DNA of 64,000 bases from Mycobacterium shinjukuense (GTDB taxonomy: Bacteria; Actinomycetota; Actinomycetes; Mycobacteriales; Mycobacteriaceae), in assembly GCF_010730055.1 (NCBI RefSeq), contig NZ_AP022575.1:2790001-2854000 (forward strand), given 5' to 3'. Shown one piece after another: positions 26,506 through 34,297 of the stretch. The notes beneath the pieces were generated by a model. It saw nothing but the letters and a program-made list of their open reading frames with translations. It did no database searches and was not told the origin of the DNA. Position numbers and translations under genes: made by a program. Positions within the stretch are counted from its first letter, which is position 1. Each line of letters starts with the position of its first letter.

Positions 26506-27645
26506 GTGACGATCTCCGAGGTACCTACCCAGCGGCTGCCCGCCGAAGGCGAGGTTGGCCTTATCGACATCGGCTCGCTGCGGCTGGAAAGCGGAGCGGT
26601 GATCGACGATGTCTGCATCGCCGTTCAGCGTTGGGGCACGTTGTCGCCCGCGCGGGACAACGTGGTGGTGGTGCTGCACGCGCTCACCGGCGACTCGCAC
26701 ATCACCGGGCCCGCCGGCCCCGGGCACCCCACCCCCGGCTGGTGGGACGGGGTTGCCGGGCCGGGGGCGCCGATCGACACCACCCGCTGGTGCGCGGTGG
26801 CCACCAACGTGCTGGGTGGTTGTCGTGGCTCCACCGGACCCAGCTCGCTTGCCCGCGACGGAAAGCCTTGGGGCTCAAGATTTCCCCTGATATCGGTGCG
26901 TGACCAGGTGGCGGCCGATATCGCGGCGCTGGCCGCGATGGGCATCACCGAGGTCGCCGCCGTCGTCGGCGGCTCCATGGGTGGCGCCCGGGCCCTGGAA
27001 TGGGTCGTGGGCTACCCGGATCGGGTTCGGGCCGGGTTGCTGCTGGCGGTGGGTGCGCGCGCCACCGCCGACCAGGTGGGCACGCAAACCAGCCAGATCG
27101 CCGCGATCAAGGCCGATCCCGACTGGCAGTGCGGCGACTACTACGCGAGCGGGCGCGCACCCGACACCGGGCTGAAGATCGCCCGCCGGTTCGCGCACCT
27201 GACCTACCGCGGCGAGATCGAGCTGGACACCCGGTTTGCCAACCACGTCCAGGGCAACGAGGACCCGGCGGCCGGCGGCCGCTACGCGGTGCAGAGCTAC
27301 CTGGAACATCAGGGCGAAAAGCTGTTGTCCCGGTTCGATGCCGGCAGCTACGTGATTCTCACCGAGGCGCTCAACAGCCACGACGTTGGCCGTGGCCGCG
27401 GCGGCGTCGCGGCCGCGCTGCGCGGCTGCCCGGTGCCGGTGGTGGTCGGTGGCATCACCTCCGACCGGCTCTACCCGCTGCGCTTGCAGCAGGAGCTGGC
27501 CGAGCTGTTGCCGGGCTGCGCCGGGCTGCGGGTCGTCGAGTCCATCTACGGGCATGACGGCTTCCTGGTGGAATCCGAGGCCGTTGGCGAATTGATCCGC
27601 GACACACTGGAATTGGCCGAGATCGAAGGGGCGTGCGGCCGGTGA
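26506..27645 (+). CDS. metX: Homoserine O-acetyltransferase
   Basis: Alpha/beta-hydrolase-fold enzyme (379 residues; called metA in H37Rv) that activates homoserine for sulfhydrylation by the preceding gene. LHALTGDSH is the oxyanion loop, VVGGSMGGARALEW the nucleophile elbow, GITSDRLYP contains the acid and SIYGHDGFLVE the histidine. GTG 26506 (VTISEVPTQRLP) has GAGGAGC 8 bases upstream. It overlaps the methyltransferase start by GTGA, forming metC-metX-methyltransferase. Confidence 0.95.
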   Translation: MTISEVPTQRLPAEGEVGLIDIGSLRLESGAVIDDVCIAVQRWGTLSPARDNVVVVLHALTGDSHITGPAGPGHPTPGWWDGVAGPGAPIDTTRWCAVATNVLGGCRGSTGPSSLARDGKPWGSRFPLISVRDQVAADIAALAAMGITEVAAVVGGSMGGARALEWVVGYPDRVRAGLLLAVGARATADQVGTQTSQIAAIKADPDWQCGDYYASGRAPDTGLKIARRFAHLTYRGEIELDTRFANHVQGNEDPAAGGRYAVQSYLEHQGEKLLSRFDAGSYVILTEALNSHDVGRGRGGVAAALRGCPVPVVVGGITSDRLYPLRLQQELAELLPGCAGLRVVESIYGHDGFLVESEAVGELIRDTLELAEIEGACGR

Positions 27646-28376
27646 CCCGCTCCAGGCAAGACCGTTCGCTGTCGTTCGGCGCGGCCGCCGCCGCCTACGA
27701 GCGGGGCCGCCCGTCGTATCCGCCGGAGGCGATCGACTGGTTGCTGCCAGCCGGCGCGCACGACGTGCTGGACCTGGGGGCGGGCACCGGCAAGCTGACC
27801 ACCCGGCTGGTCGAACGCGGGCTGAACGTGGTGGCCGTCGACCCGATTCCGGAGATGCTGGAGGTGCTGCGGGCTTCGCTGCCGGAAACCATTGCGCTGC
27901 TGGGTACCGCGGAAGAAATTCCGTTGGGGGACAACAGTGTTGATGCCGTGCTAGTCGCCCAGGCGTGGCACTGGTTCGATCCCGCCCGGGCGATCTTCGA
28001 GGTGGCTCGCGTGCTGCGACCGGGTGGGCGGCTGGGCCTGGTGTGGAACACCCGCGACGAACGGCTCGGCTGGGTGCGGGAGTTGGGTGCGATCATTGGC
28101 CGCGACGACGACAAGGTCCGCAACCAGGTGAGCCTGCCCGAGCCGTTCACCGAGGTACAACGCCATCAGGTCGAGTGGACGAATTACCTGACACCGCAAG
28201 CGCTTATCGACCTGGTGGCCTCGCGGACCTACTGCATCACCTCACCGGCTGAGGTCCGCACCAAGACCCTCGGACAGGTGCGTGAGTTGCTGGCCACCCA
28301 TCCGGCGCTGGCGAATTCGATCGGTCTGGCGCTGCCATACGTCACGGTGTGCGTTCGGGCGACCCTATCCACGTAG
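27642..28376 (+). CDS. Class I SAM-dependent methyltransferase, Rv3342-like
   Basis: A 244-residue methyltransferase. Motif I is VLDLGAGTGKLTTRL (near residue 45), followed by an acidic VAVDPIPEML, GTAEEIPL, and AQAWHWFDPARAIFEVARVLRPGGRLGLVWN, typical of the ubiE/methyltransferase-11 group. The acceptor is unknown. GTG 27642 overlaps the metX stop. Its place in a SAM-riboswitch operon fits a SAM-consuming enzyme but does not reveal its substrate. Confidence 0.88.
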   Translation: MTRSRQDRSLSFGAAAAAYERGRPSYPPEAIDWLLPAGAHDVLDLGAGTGKLTTRLVERGLNVVAVDPIPEMLEVLRASLPETIALLGTAEEIPLGDNSVDAVLVAQAWHWFDPARAIFEVARVLRPGGRLGLVWNTRDERLGWVRELGAIIGRDDDKVRNQVSLPEPFTEVQRHQVEWTNYLTPQALIDLVASRTYCITSPAEVRTKTLGQVRELLATHPALANSIGLALPYVTVCVRATLST

Positions 28377-28910
28377 CGGAGTTACCCGGCATCGTCGTCT
28401 TCGTCGCGATCAGCTCCTTGCGGCCAGCGGGCCGTCGCTGTATATCACCTCAATGTCGTTCGGTATCCAGTCCGGGCCGAGGGGCGAAAAATCGGCCAGG
28501 ATCGGGCCTTCAACCGGGAGGCCGGGCACCGGCCATGGCTCGCTGGGTCTGGCTCCGCAGCGGCGGGTGCTATCGCGACACCGAGGGCCAGTAGCGGTGT
28601 GGCCGTTGTGAGCGTGAGGCATGGTGTTCATGGTGGTGCTTAGCCTCAAGTGATCGCTGCAGCAACGCCCCGCTGAAACGTCTGGCGAGAGATCATGGGC
28701 GGCCGTGTTCTGCGAAAGAGTGCGAAAGAGGTTGTCGTCCAATGTGTTGCAACGCAGTGTGATGCGATCGTGGTTACCGATCGATCACAACACATCGATA
28801 CAGTGTGCAAACCTTTACGCCGTCGTGTTGCAAATGTGACCGCCATGCGCGAGGGTTGCTCACATCGGCTGAGTGCCCGCCAGAGCACTCCGAACGGATA
28901 GGGAGCTCAC
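28377..28910. other. 534-bp gap with inverted repeats, no certain gene
   Basis: In H37Rv the PPE54-PPE56 region lies at the equivalent point. Here no convincing gene is seen. The minus strand from about 28550 to 28410 reads like a short protein piece (GLPVEGPILADFSPLGPDW, IPNDIEVIYSDGPLAA) without homology I recognise, possibly a remnant. The right half carries a large inverted repeat, TGTGATGCGATCG (28758-28770) against CGATCGATCACA (28778-28789). Flanking ATGTGTTG (28742-28749) and CAACACAT (28788-28795) extend the symmetry. It could be an operator or hairpin ahead of the secreted DUF732 gene. Confidence 0.5.
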
Positions 28911-29303
28911 ATGAAGGCATGGCGCCATCAGCCGTTAACCGTTCGTCTGCTGGCGGTGTCCGCCGGCCTGCTCACCGCGGCGGCGGCGTTCGCGGCGCCA
29001 GCCGAGGCGGGCCCCATTGACGACGCGTTCATCGCCGCACTCAACAATGCGGGCGTCAACTACGGTGACGCGGCCAACGCGGTGGCGTTGGGCCAGGCCG
29101 TCTGCCCGATACTGGCCCAGCCGGGCGGGTCGTTCAACACGGCTGCGGCAAGCGTCGTCGCCGGCACCAGCGGCATGGACCAGCAGATGGCGGAAACCTT
29201 CACCAGCATCGCGATCTCGATGTACTGCCCGCAGGTGATGGCCGACCTCGCGCGCGGCAACGTGCCGGCGCTGCCACAACTACCGGGCATCCCGGCGTTC
29301 TAG
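28911..29303 (+). CDS. Secreted DUF732 protein, Rv3354-like
   Basis: A 130-residue exported protein. The signal peptide MKAWRHQPLTVRLLAVSAGLLTAAAAFAAPAEA is cut near residue 33. The mature part DDAFIAALNNAGVNYGDAANAVALGQAVCPIL followed by MYCPQVMADL is the DUF732 pattern, with two cysteines (VCP...YCP) that probably form a disulfide. Function unknown; the family is small, secreted and mycobacteria-rich. ATG 28911 has GGGAG upstream. Confidence 0.88.
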   Translation: MKAWRHQPLTVRLLAVSAGLLTAAAAFAAPAEAGPIDDAFIAALNNAGVNYGDAANAVALGQAVCPILAQPGGSFNTAAASVVAGTSGMDQQMAETFTSIAISMYCPQVMADLARGNVPALPQLPGIPAF

Positions 29304-29306
29304 CTT

Positions 29307-29600
29307 TCAGCGGGTACCCAACGGGTCGATGGTCCACGCGATGTAGACCATCGCGGCGCTCACCGTTGCCATGGTCAAGAAGTCGGTCCCCTTGCTGCGC
29401 ACCACCAGCAGGCCGGCCCGGTCGTCGGACAACACCAACCGCAGCACCGACGCCGCCCCCACGCCGATGCCGATCAGCAGCGCACCGCGGCGCCAGTAAT
29501 TGGCCCCCGCCAGCACGAACGCCGCCGCGAAAAGCAGCCCGACGAGCAGGATCGGCCATTGGGCGCGCCCGGCGCGCCCGAAACGGGCCCACACCGTCAT
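29307..29600 (-). CDS. DUF3017-type small membrane protein, Rv3355c-like
   Basis: A 97-residue membrane protein with three hydrophobic stretches: WPILLVGLLFAAAFVLAGA, GALLIGIGVGAASVLRLVL and FLTMATVSAAMVYIAWTI. VVRSKGTDFLTM is typical of DUF3017. The ATG at 29600 overlaps the folD stop (ATGA), so it is translated with folD. It converges on the DUF732 gene with a 3-base gap. Function unknown. Confidence 0.83.
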   Translation of the reverse strand: MTVWARFGRAGRAQWPILLVGLLFAAAFVLAGANYWRRGALLIGIGVGAASVLRLVLSDDRAGLLVVRSKGTDFLTMATVSAAMVYIAWTIDPLGTR

Positions 29601-30442
29601 CGCCGCTCGGCCCGCTCGACGACGTTGGTCAACAGGAATGCCCGGGTCAGTGGGCCCACGCCACCGGGATTCGGCGACACGTGACCGGCGACCTCCCACA
29701 CCTCGGGATGCACGTCGCCGACCAGCCCGCTCTCGGTGCGGCTGACGCCGACGTCGACGACCGCGGCACCGGGGCGCACCATGTCGGCCGTCAGCAGCCG
29801 CGGCACCCCGACGGCGGCCACGATGATGTCCGCCTGCTTGGTCAGCGCGGGCAGGTCGCGGGTTGCGGTGTGGCACAACGTCACGGTGGCGTTCTCCGAG
29901 CGGCGGGTGAGCAACAGCCCCAACGGCCGGCCCACCGTCACGCCGCGGCCGATGACCACCACATGCGCGCCGGCGATCTCGACGTCATAGCGCCGCAGCA
30001 GGTGCACGATGCCGCGCGGGGTACACGGCAGCGGTGCCGGGGTGTTGAGCACCAGCCGGCCCAGGTTGGTGGGGTGCAGCCCGTCGGCGTCCTTGTCCGG
30101 GTCGACCCGCTCCAGCGCCGCGTTCTCATCCAGATGCTTGGGCAGCGGCAACTGGACGATGTAACCGGTGCAGCCGGGGTTGGCGTTGAGTTCGTCGATG
30201 GTCTCGTTCAGTGTGGCTTGGCTGGTGTCGGCGGGCAGGTCGCGGCGGATCGACGTGATGCCCACCTTGGCGCAGTCGGCGTGCTTGCCGCGGACGTAGG
30301 CCTGTGACCCGGGGTCGTCGCCGACCAGGATGGTGCCCAGCCCGGGCGCGCGGCCCGACGCGGTCAATGCGGCCACCCGTTGGGTCAGGTCGACGAGGAT
30401 CTCGTCGCGGGTGGCCTTGCCGTCCAGGGTGATCGCGCCCAC
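29597..30442 (-). CDS. folD: Bifunctional methylenetetrahydrofolate dehydrogenase / cyclohydrolase FolD
   Basis: One-carbon metabolism enzyme (281 residues) converting 5,10-methylene-THF to 10-formyl-THF with NADP. LGTILVGDDPGSQAYVRGKHADCAK contains the active-site Tyr-x3-Lys (Y..K), GYIVQLPLPKHL the folate pocket, and VVIGRGVTVGRPLGLLL the dinucleotide site; SPNPGGVGPLTRAFLL is the C-terminal signature. The GTG at 30442 (VGAITLDGKATRDE) matches the family length; longer upstream readings run through the divergent gene and are not real. Confidence 0.95.
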   Translation of the reverse strand: MGAITLDGKATRDEILVDLTQRVAALTASGRAPGLGTILVGDDPGSQAYVRGKHADCAKVGITSIRRDLPADTSQATLNETIDELNANPGCTGYIVQLPLPKHLDENAALERVDPDKDADGLHPTNLGRLVLNTPAPLPCTPRGIVHLLRRYDVEIAGAHVVVIGRGVTVGRPLGLLLTRRSENATVTLCHTATRDLPALTKQADIIVAAVGVPRLLTADMVRPGAAVVDVGVSRTESGLVGDVHPEVWEVAGHVSPNPGGVGPLTRAFLLTNVVERAERR

Positions 30443-30469
30443 GCCAGACAGTCTGGCATGCCCGCCGCG

Positions 30470-30475
30470 TAGGCT
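30470..30475 (+). promoter_or_regulatory. -10 box of the flavin oxidoreductase gene (leaderless)
   Basis: TAGGCT is followed by 6 bases and ATG 30482, the leaderless layout; it lies in the 39-bp divergent gap with folD. Confidence 0.45.
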
Positions 30476-30481
30476 CCTGGC

Positions 30482-31702
30482 ATGGCAGCCGAGACAGCGC
30501 CTCGGGCGGCGCCCGCCCCGGACGTCTTCAGCCCGGCCAGACTCGGCCCGCTGACGCTGCGCAACCGCGTCATCAAGGCCGCGACATTCGAGGCGCGCAC
30601 ACCCGACGCGCTGGTCACCGACGACCTGATCGACTACCACCGACAGCCCGCCGCCGGCGGGGTCGGCATGACGACCGTCGCCTATTGCGCGGTCTCCCCC
30701 GGCGGCCGCACCGGCGGCGGGCAAATCTGGATGCGCCCGGAAGTGGTGCCGGGGCTGCGTCGGCTCACCGAAGCGATTCACGCCGAGGGCGCGGCGGTGA
30801 GCGCCCAGATCGGCCACGCCGGCCCGGTCGCCGACGCCCGCTCCAACCAGGCCACCGCTGTCGCGCCGGTGCGGTTCTTCAATCCGATCGCGATGCGGTT
30901 CGCCAAGAAGGCGACCCGCGACGATATCGACGACGTGCTGGCCGCGCACGCCAACGCCGCCCGGCTGGCCGTCGACGCCGGCTTCGACGCCGTCGAAATC
31001 CATTTGGGCCACAACTATTTGGCGAGCGCGTTTTTGTCTCCGCTGCTCAACCGGCGCGACGACGAGTTCGGCGGATCGCTGCAGAACCGAGCGAAGGTGG
31101 CCCGCGGGGTCGTGCTGGCCGTCCGCCGCGCCGTTGGCCAGCGGATCGCGGTCACCGCCAAACTCAACATGGCCGACGGCATCCGCGGCGGCATCACCGT
31201 CGAGGAAGCGCTGACCACCGCCAGGTGGTTGCAGGACGATGGCGGGCTGGACGCGATCGAGCTGACCGCGGGCAGTTCGCTGGTCAACCCGATGTACCTG
31301 TTCCGCGGCGACGCGCCGGTCAAGGAGTTCGCCGGCGCCCTGAAACCGCCGATGCGCTGGGGGGTGCGGATGATGGGCCACAAGTTCTTGCGCGAGTACC
31401 CCTACCGCGATGCCTATCTGTTGCGCGAGGCTCGGCTGTTTCGCGCCGAGTTGTCGATCCCGTTGATATTGCTGGGCGGCATCACCAACCGCGAGACCAT
31501 GGATCTGGCGATGGCCGAGGGGTTCGAGTTCGTCGCCATGGCCCGGGCGCTGTTGGCCGAGCCCGACCTGATCAACCGGATCGCGGCCGACGGCGACCGG
31601 CATACCGTGAAATCGGCTTGCACACACTGCAATCGGTGCATGCCCACCATCTACCGCCGCACGCACTGCGTGGTCACCGGAGCGCCGGGCCGAGCCCGAT
31701 GA
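30482..31702 (+). CDS. NADH:flavin oxidoreductase (Old Yellow Enzyme family), Rv3359-like
   Basis: A 406-residue FMN TIM-barrel oxidoreductase. PARLGPLTLRNRVIKAATFEAR begins the barrel, QIGHAGP and HLGHNYLASAFLSPLLNRRDDEFGGSLQNRAK are the substrate/FMN loops, and LLGGITN...FVAMARALLAEPDL the phosphate site. The C-terminal CTHCNRCMPTIYRRTHC spacing (C-x2-C-x2-C-x10/11-C) resembles the [4Fe-4S] cluster of 2,4-dienoyl-CoA reductase-type members, although the second flavin domain is absent. Substrate unknown. Confidence 0.88.
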   Translation: MAAETAPRAAPAPDVFSPARLGPLTLRNRVIKAATFEARTPDALVTDDLIDYHRQPAAGGVGMTTVAYCAVSPGGRTGGGQIWMRPEVVPGLRRLTEAIHAEGAAVSAQIGHAGPVADARSNQATAVAPVRFFNPIAMRFAKKATRDDIDDVLAAHANAARLAVDAGFDAVEIHLGHNYLASAFLSPLLNRRDDEFGGSLQNRAKVARGVVLAVRRAVGQRIAVTAKLNMADGIRGGITVEEALTTARWLQDDGGLDAIELTAGSSLVNPMYLFRGDAPVKEFAGALKPPMRWGVRMMGHKFLREYPYRDAYLLREARLFRAELSIPLILLGGITNRETMDLAMAEGFEFVAMARALLAEPDLINRIAADGDRHTVKSACTHCNRCMPTIYRRTHCVVTGAPGRAR

Positions 31703-31712
31703 CGATGACGCA

Positions 31713-31762
31713 GATCGTTTCATGCGATCGGTTTTGATCGGCAACAATCGTTGGACGGCTCC
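31713..31762 (+). promoter_or_regulatory. LysR-type operator upstream of the MFS transporter (copy A)
   Basis: GATCG-TTTCATG-CGATC (31713-31729) is a perfect 5-bp-arm palindrome with a T-N11-A core. It is followed by TGATCGGCAACAATCG (from 31735) and TTGGACGGCTCC. The same elements in the same order and spacing stand before the NHL-protein operon (34181-34228). The palindrome starts 75 bases before ATG 31788 and 75 bases before GTG 34256, the aligned positions. Confidence 0.7.
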
Positions 31763-31847
31763 TGTCGCCGGTCGTCAGCATGAAGCCATGAATCGGGCAA
31801 CGCGTGCGGCTGCCGCCGGATATCGACGATGTGACCAGAGACGACCG

Positions 31848-33290
31848 ATGAGCGCGCGGAATGCAATGTGGCCCACCCGATTTAATCAGAGCCAAAGGTA
31901 TCTTCGTCGTGTGGTTGTCGCGTCCATGGCCGGCACCGTCGTCGAGTGGTACGAATTCTCCCTGTACGGCACCGCGGCTACGCTGGTGTTCAGCAAGGTG
32001 TTCTTCGCGCCCGACGGCAACGACCTCGACGACGTCGCCGCCGCCTTCCTGACCTACGCTGTCGGCTTTTTCGCTCGCCCGCTCGGCGGCATCGTGTTCG
32101 GCCAACTCGGGGACCGGTACGGACGCAAGATACTGCTGCAGCTCAGCCTCCTGCTGGTGGGCGTTGCCACCATTCTCATGGGATGTCTGCCGACCTTCGC
32201 TCAAATCGGGTACGCTGCCCCGGCACTGCTGGTGGCGTTGCGGTTCATTCAGGGCTTCGCCATCGGCGGCGAGTGGGGCGGCGCGGTCCTGCTCGTCGCC
32301 GAGCACAGCCCTACCGCTAGCCGTAGCTTCTGGACGAGCTGGCCGCAGGCCGGCGTGCCCGGCGGGAACCTCCTGGCCACGGTGGCCCTGCTGATACTCA
32401 CGTCGACGCTGCCGGATCGGGCGTTCCTGAGCTGGGGCTGGCGCGTGGCCTTCTGGTTGTCGGCGATTTTCGTTCTGATCGGCTATTACATACGCACCAA
32501 GGTCAACGACGCACCGATCTTCGTCGAAGCTCAACATCAAGCCCAGCACGCCGCAGCCGCCTCGGTCGGTCTGGTCGAAGCGTTAAAGCGATATCCACGC
32601 GGCGTTTTCACCGGTATGGGTTTGCGTTTCGCGGAGAACACAATGTACTTCCTGGTGGTCACCTTCGCCATCACGTATCTCACAGTCCAGGTGCACGCCA
32701 GCACGGTGGCGATCCTGTGGTGGCTGCTCACCGCGCACGTCGTGCACCTCGCGGTCATCCCGGTGGCCGGGCATCTGGCAGACCGATTCGGCAGGTGCCC
32801 AATCTATCTCGTCGGCGTAGTCACCGCCGGCACCTGGGGTTTCGTCGCGTTTCCGATGATGAACAGCGGACGCAACGCGATCATCATGTCGGCCTTCATC
32901 ATTGGCCTGCTATTCCATGGCCTGATGTTTGCGCCCCTGCCGGCGGTCATGGCGGAGATGTTTCCCACCCGGATACGCTATTCCGCAGTGTCGCTGAGTT
33001 ACCAGGTCACCTCGATCGTCAGTGGATCGGTCGCACCGATCATCGCCGTCCGCTTGCTGGAAAAATACCAATCCTGGGTGCCCATCGCCTGGTATCTGGC
33101 GGCCACCGCCGTCGTGAGCACACTGGCCGCGCTGTCCGCCCGCGAGACCAAGGGCGTGGATCTGACCGCGATCGACTTCGCCGATGCCCAAAGCCAGTCG
33201 GCCCCACGTCAATCGCTCCGCCCGCTTTCCGGTGCCTGTTCAGCGCTAACGCGCCCCGAGCATGTCGCGCAGCGCCTCGTCGACCGTTGA
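31848..33290 (+). CDS. MHS-type major facilitator transporter (metabolite:H+ symporter)
   Basis: A 480-residue transporter of the ProP/ShiA/KgtP group. RRVVVASMAGTVVEWYEFSLYG is the diagnostic first helix, followed by FFARPLGGIVFGQLGDRYGRK (loop 2-3), RFIQGFAIGGEWGGAVLLVAEH in helix 5, and LADRFGRCP in loop 8-9. These usually import organic acids or betaine-like solutes. Start choice: ATG 31848 leaves about 20 residues before helix 1; ATG 31788 would add an Arg-rich extension and cannot be ruled out. Not expected here from H37Rv. Its end overlaps the convergent lysR gene by 45 bases. The shared upstream region ties it to the operon at 34.3-39.3 kb. Confidence 0.85.
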   Translation: MSARNAMWPTRFNQSQRYLRRVVVASMAGTVVEWYEFSLYGTAATLVFSKVFFAPDGNDLDDVAAAFLTYAVGFFARPLGGIVFGQLGDRYGRKILLQLSLLLVGVATILMGCLPTFAQIGYAAPALLVALRFIQGFAIGGEWGGAVLLVAEHSPTASRSFWTSWPQAGVPGGNLLATVALLILTSTLPDRAFLSWGWRVAFWLSAIFVLIGYYIRTKVNDAPIFVEAQHQAQHAAAASVGLVEALKRYPRGVFTGMGLRFAENTMYFLVVTFAITYLTVQVHASTVAILWWLLTAHVVHLAVIPVAGHLADRFGRCPIYLVGVVTAGTWGFVAFPMMNSGRNAIIMSAFIIGLLFHGLMFAPLPAVMAEMFPTRIRYSAVSLSYQVTSIVSGSVAPIIAVRLLEKYQSWVPIAWYLAATAVVSTLAALSARETKGVDLTAIDFADAQSQSAPRQSLRPLSGACSALTRPEHVAQRLVDR

Positions 33291-34094
33291 TCGCACCGCC
33301 GGGTCGATGTCGGCACGGCTGCGAACGAACACCGAGATGCGGTGAGCCGCGGGCAGTCCTTCGGCTGGTTGCACACCGGCCGGCAGCTGGCCGAGCGTCA
33401 ACACCAGCGCGACCCCTAGGCCTGAGCCGACCGCGGCGTATAGCCCTGCCAGATTGGCACATTCGGCGACGACCTGATAGGACACACCCGCTTTGTCGAG
33501 CGCCGCGAACGTCGGCTCGCGGAAGACGCACGGCTCGGCGAAGACCACCAGCGGCAGCGGTTGGCCGACGGGTGCCAGGAAGGTTTGGGATGCCAGCCAC
33601 GACAGCTCAACGACTCCCGATGGGTTGGCGCGATCCAGCCCGGATCCGTCGAGCATGATCACCAGGTCGAGCAGCCCACGCTCGATCGAATCCGCAAGCG
33701 ACACATTGCGGTCCAGCCGGAAACGCACCCGCCGGTCGGGCAGCCGTTCGTTGAGGGCGGCGGTTAGCCCTGGGATCAGCACGTCGGCGCCGTGCTCGGT
33801 GGCGCCGATGGCCAGCGTCTGCTCATCGGTGGTGCCAAGCTCCGCCAAGGCGTCGTCGTGGGCGGCCAGGATGGCGCGCGCGTGCCGCAGCGTGCGGTGG
33901 CCGAGTTCGGTGAACACCAGCCCGCGCCCCGACTTCGCTACCACCGGTCCGCCGATGGCCTGCTCGACCCTGCGCAGGTGCTGGCTGACGGTGGACTGGG
34001 TCAGGTGCAGGGCCGCCGCGGCACGGTGCACACCGCCGTAATCGGCCACCGCCACCATGCTGCGTAACGGAATGATGTCCAGCACGTGCGTCAC
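33246..34094 (-). CDS. LysR-family transcriptional regulator
   Basis: A 282-residue regulator. The winged helix-turn-helix (about 5-65) reads LRSMVAVADYGGVHRAAAALHLTQSTVSQHLRRVEQAIGGPVV, followed by a type 2 periplasmic-binding effector domain (LAIGATEHGADVLIPGL ... LLDLVIMLDG). GTG 34094 (VTHVLDIIPLRSM) is preferred over TTG 34133 because LysR proteins begin just before the first helix. It lies between the transporter and the NHL operon and diverges from the latter, the classic LysR arrangement; the palindromes at 31713 and 34181 are its likely sites. The inducer is unknown. Confidence 0.9.
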   Translation of the reverse strand: MTHVLDIIPLRSMVAVADYGGVHRAAAALHLTQSTVSQHLRRVEQAIGGPVVAKSGRGLVFTELGHRTLRHARAILAAHDDALAELGTTDEQTLAIGATEHGADVLIPGLTAALNERLPDRRVRFRLDRNVSLADSIERGLLDLVIMLDGSGLDRANPSGVVELSWLASQTFLAPVGQPLPLVVFAEPCVFREPTFAALDKAGVSYQVVAECANLAGLYAAVGSGLGVALVLTLGQLPAGVQPAEGLPAAHRISVFVRSRADIDPAVRSTVDEALRDMLGAR

Positions 34095-34180
34095 GCCAAC
34101 ATGGCAGCACAACCCATTCGGAAAAGCAATCAATCACGTGACCGCCCAATCGCTCACCTGCGGCGCGACCGCGGATAACC

Positions 34181-34228
34181 GATCGGTGGTTACGATCAAG
34201 TCTGATCGACGACAATCGTTGGACGGCT
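34181..34228 (+). promoter_or_regulatory. LysR-type operator upstream of the NHL operon (copy B)
   Basis: GATCG-GTGGTTA-CGATC (34181-34197), a perfect palindrome with T-N11-A, then TGATCGACGACAATCG and TTGGACGGCTCC, as in copy A at 31713. It sits about 87 bases from the lysR start on the other strand, so it could also serve autoregulation. Confidence 0.7.
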
Positions 34229-34297
34229 CCGGGTGCTCTTCGTCAGCATGGAGCCGTGAGCCAGCAACGCGTGCCACTGCGAACCGGAGCGACGCCC

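Noticed and set aside
29597..31747. 716-codon reading of folD extending through the flavin oxidoreductase gene
   Set aside because: Only the last 281 codons look like FolD; the rest is antisense to a well-supported gene, and the GTG at 30442 gives normal length.
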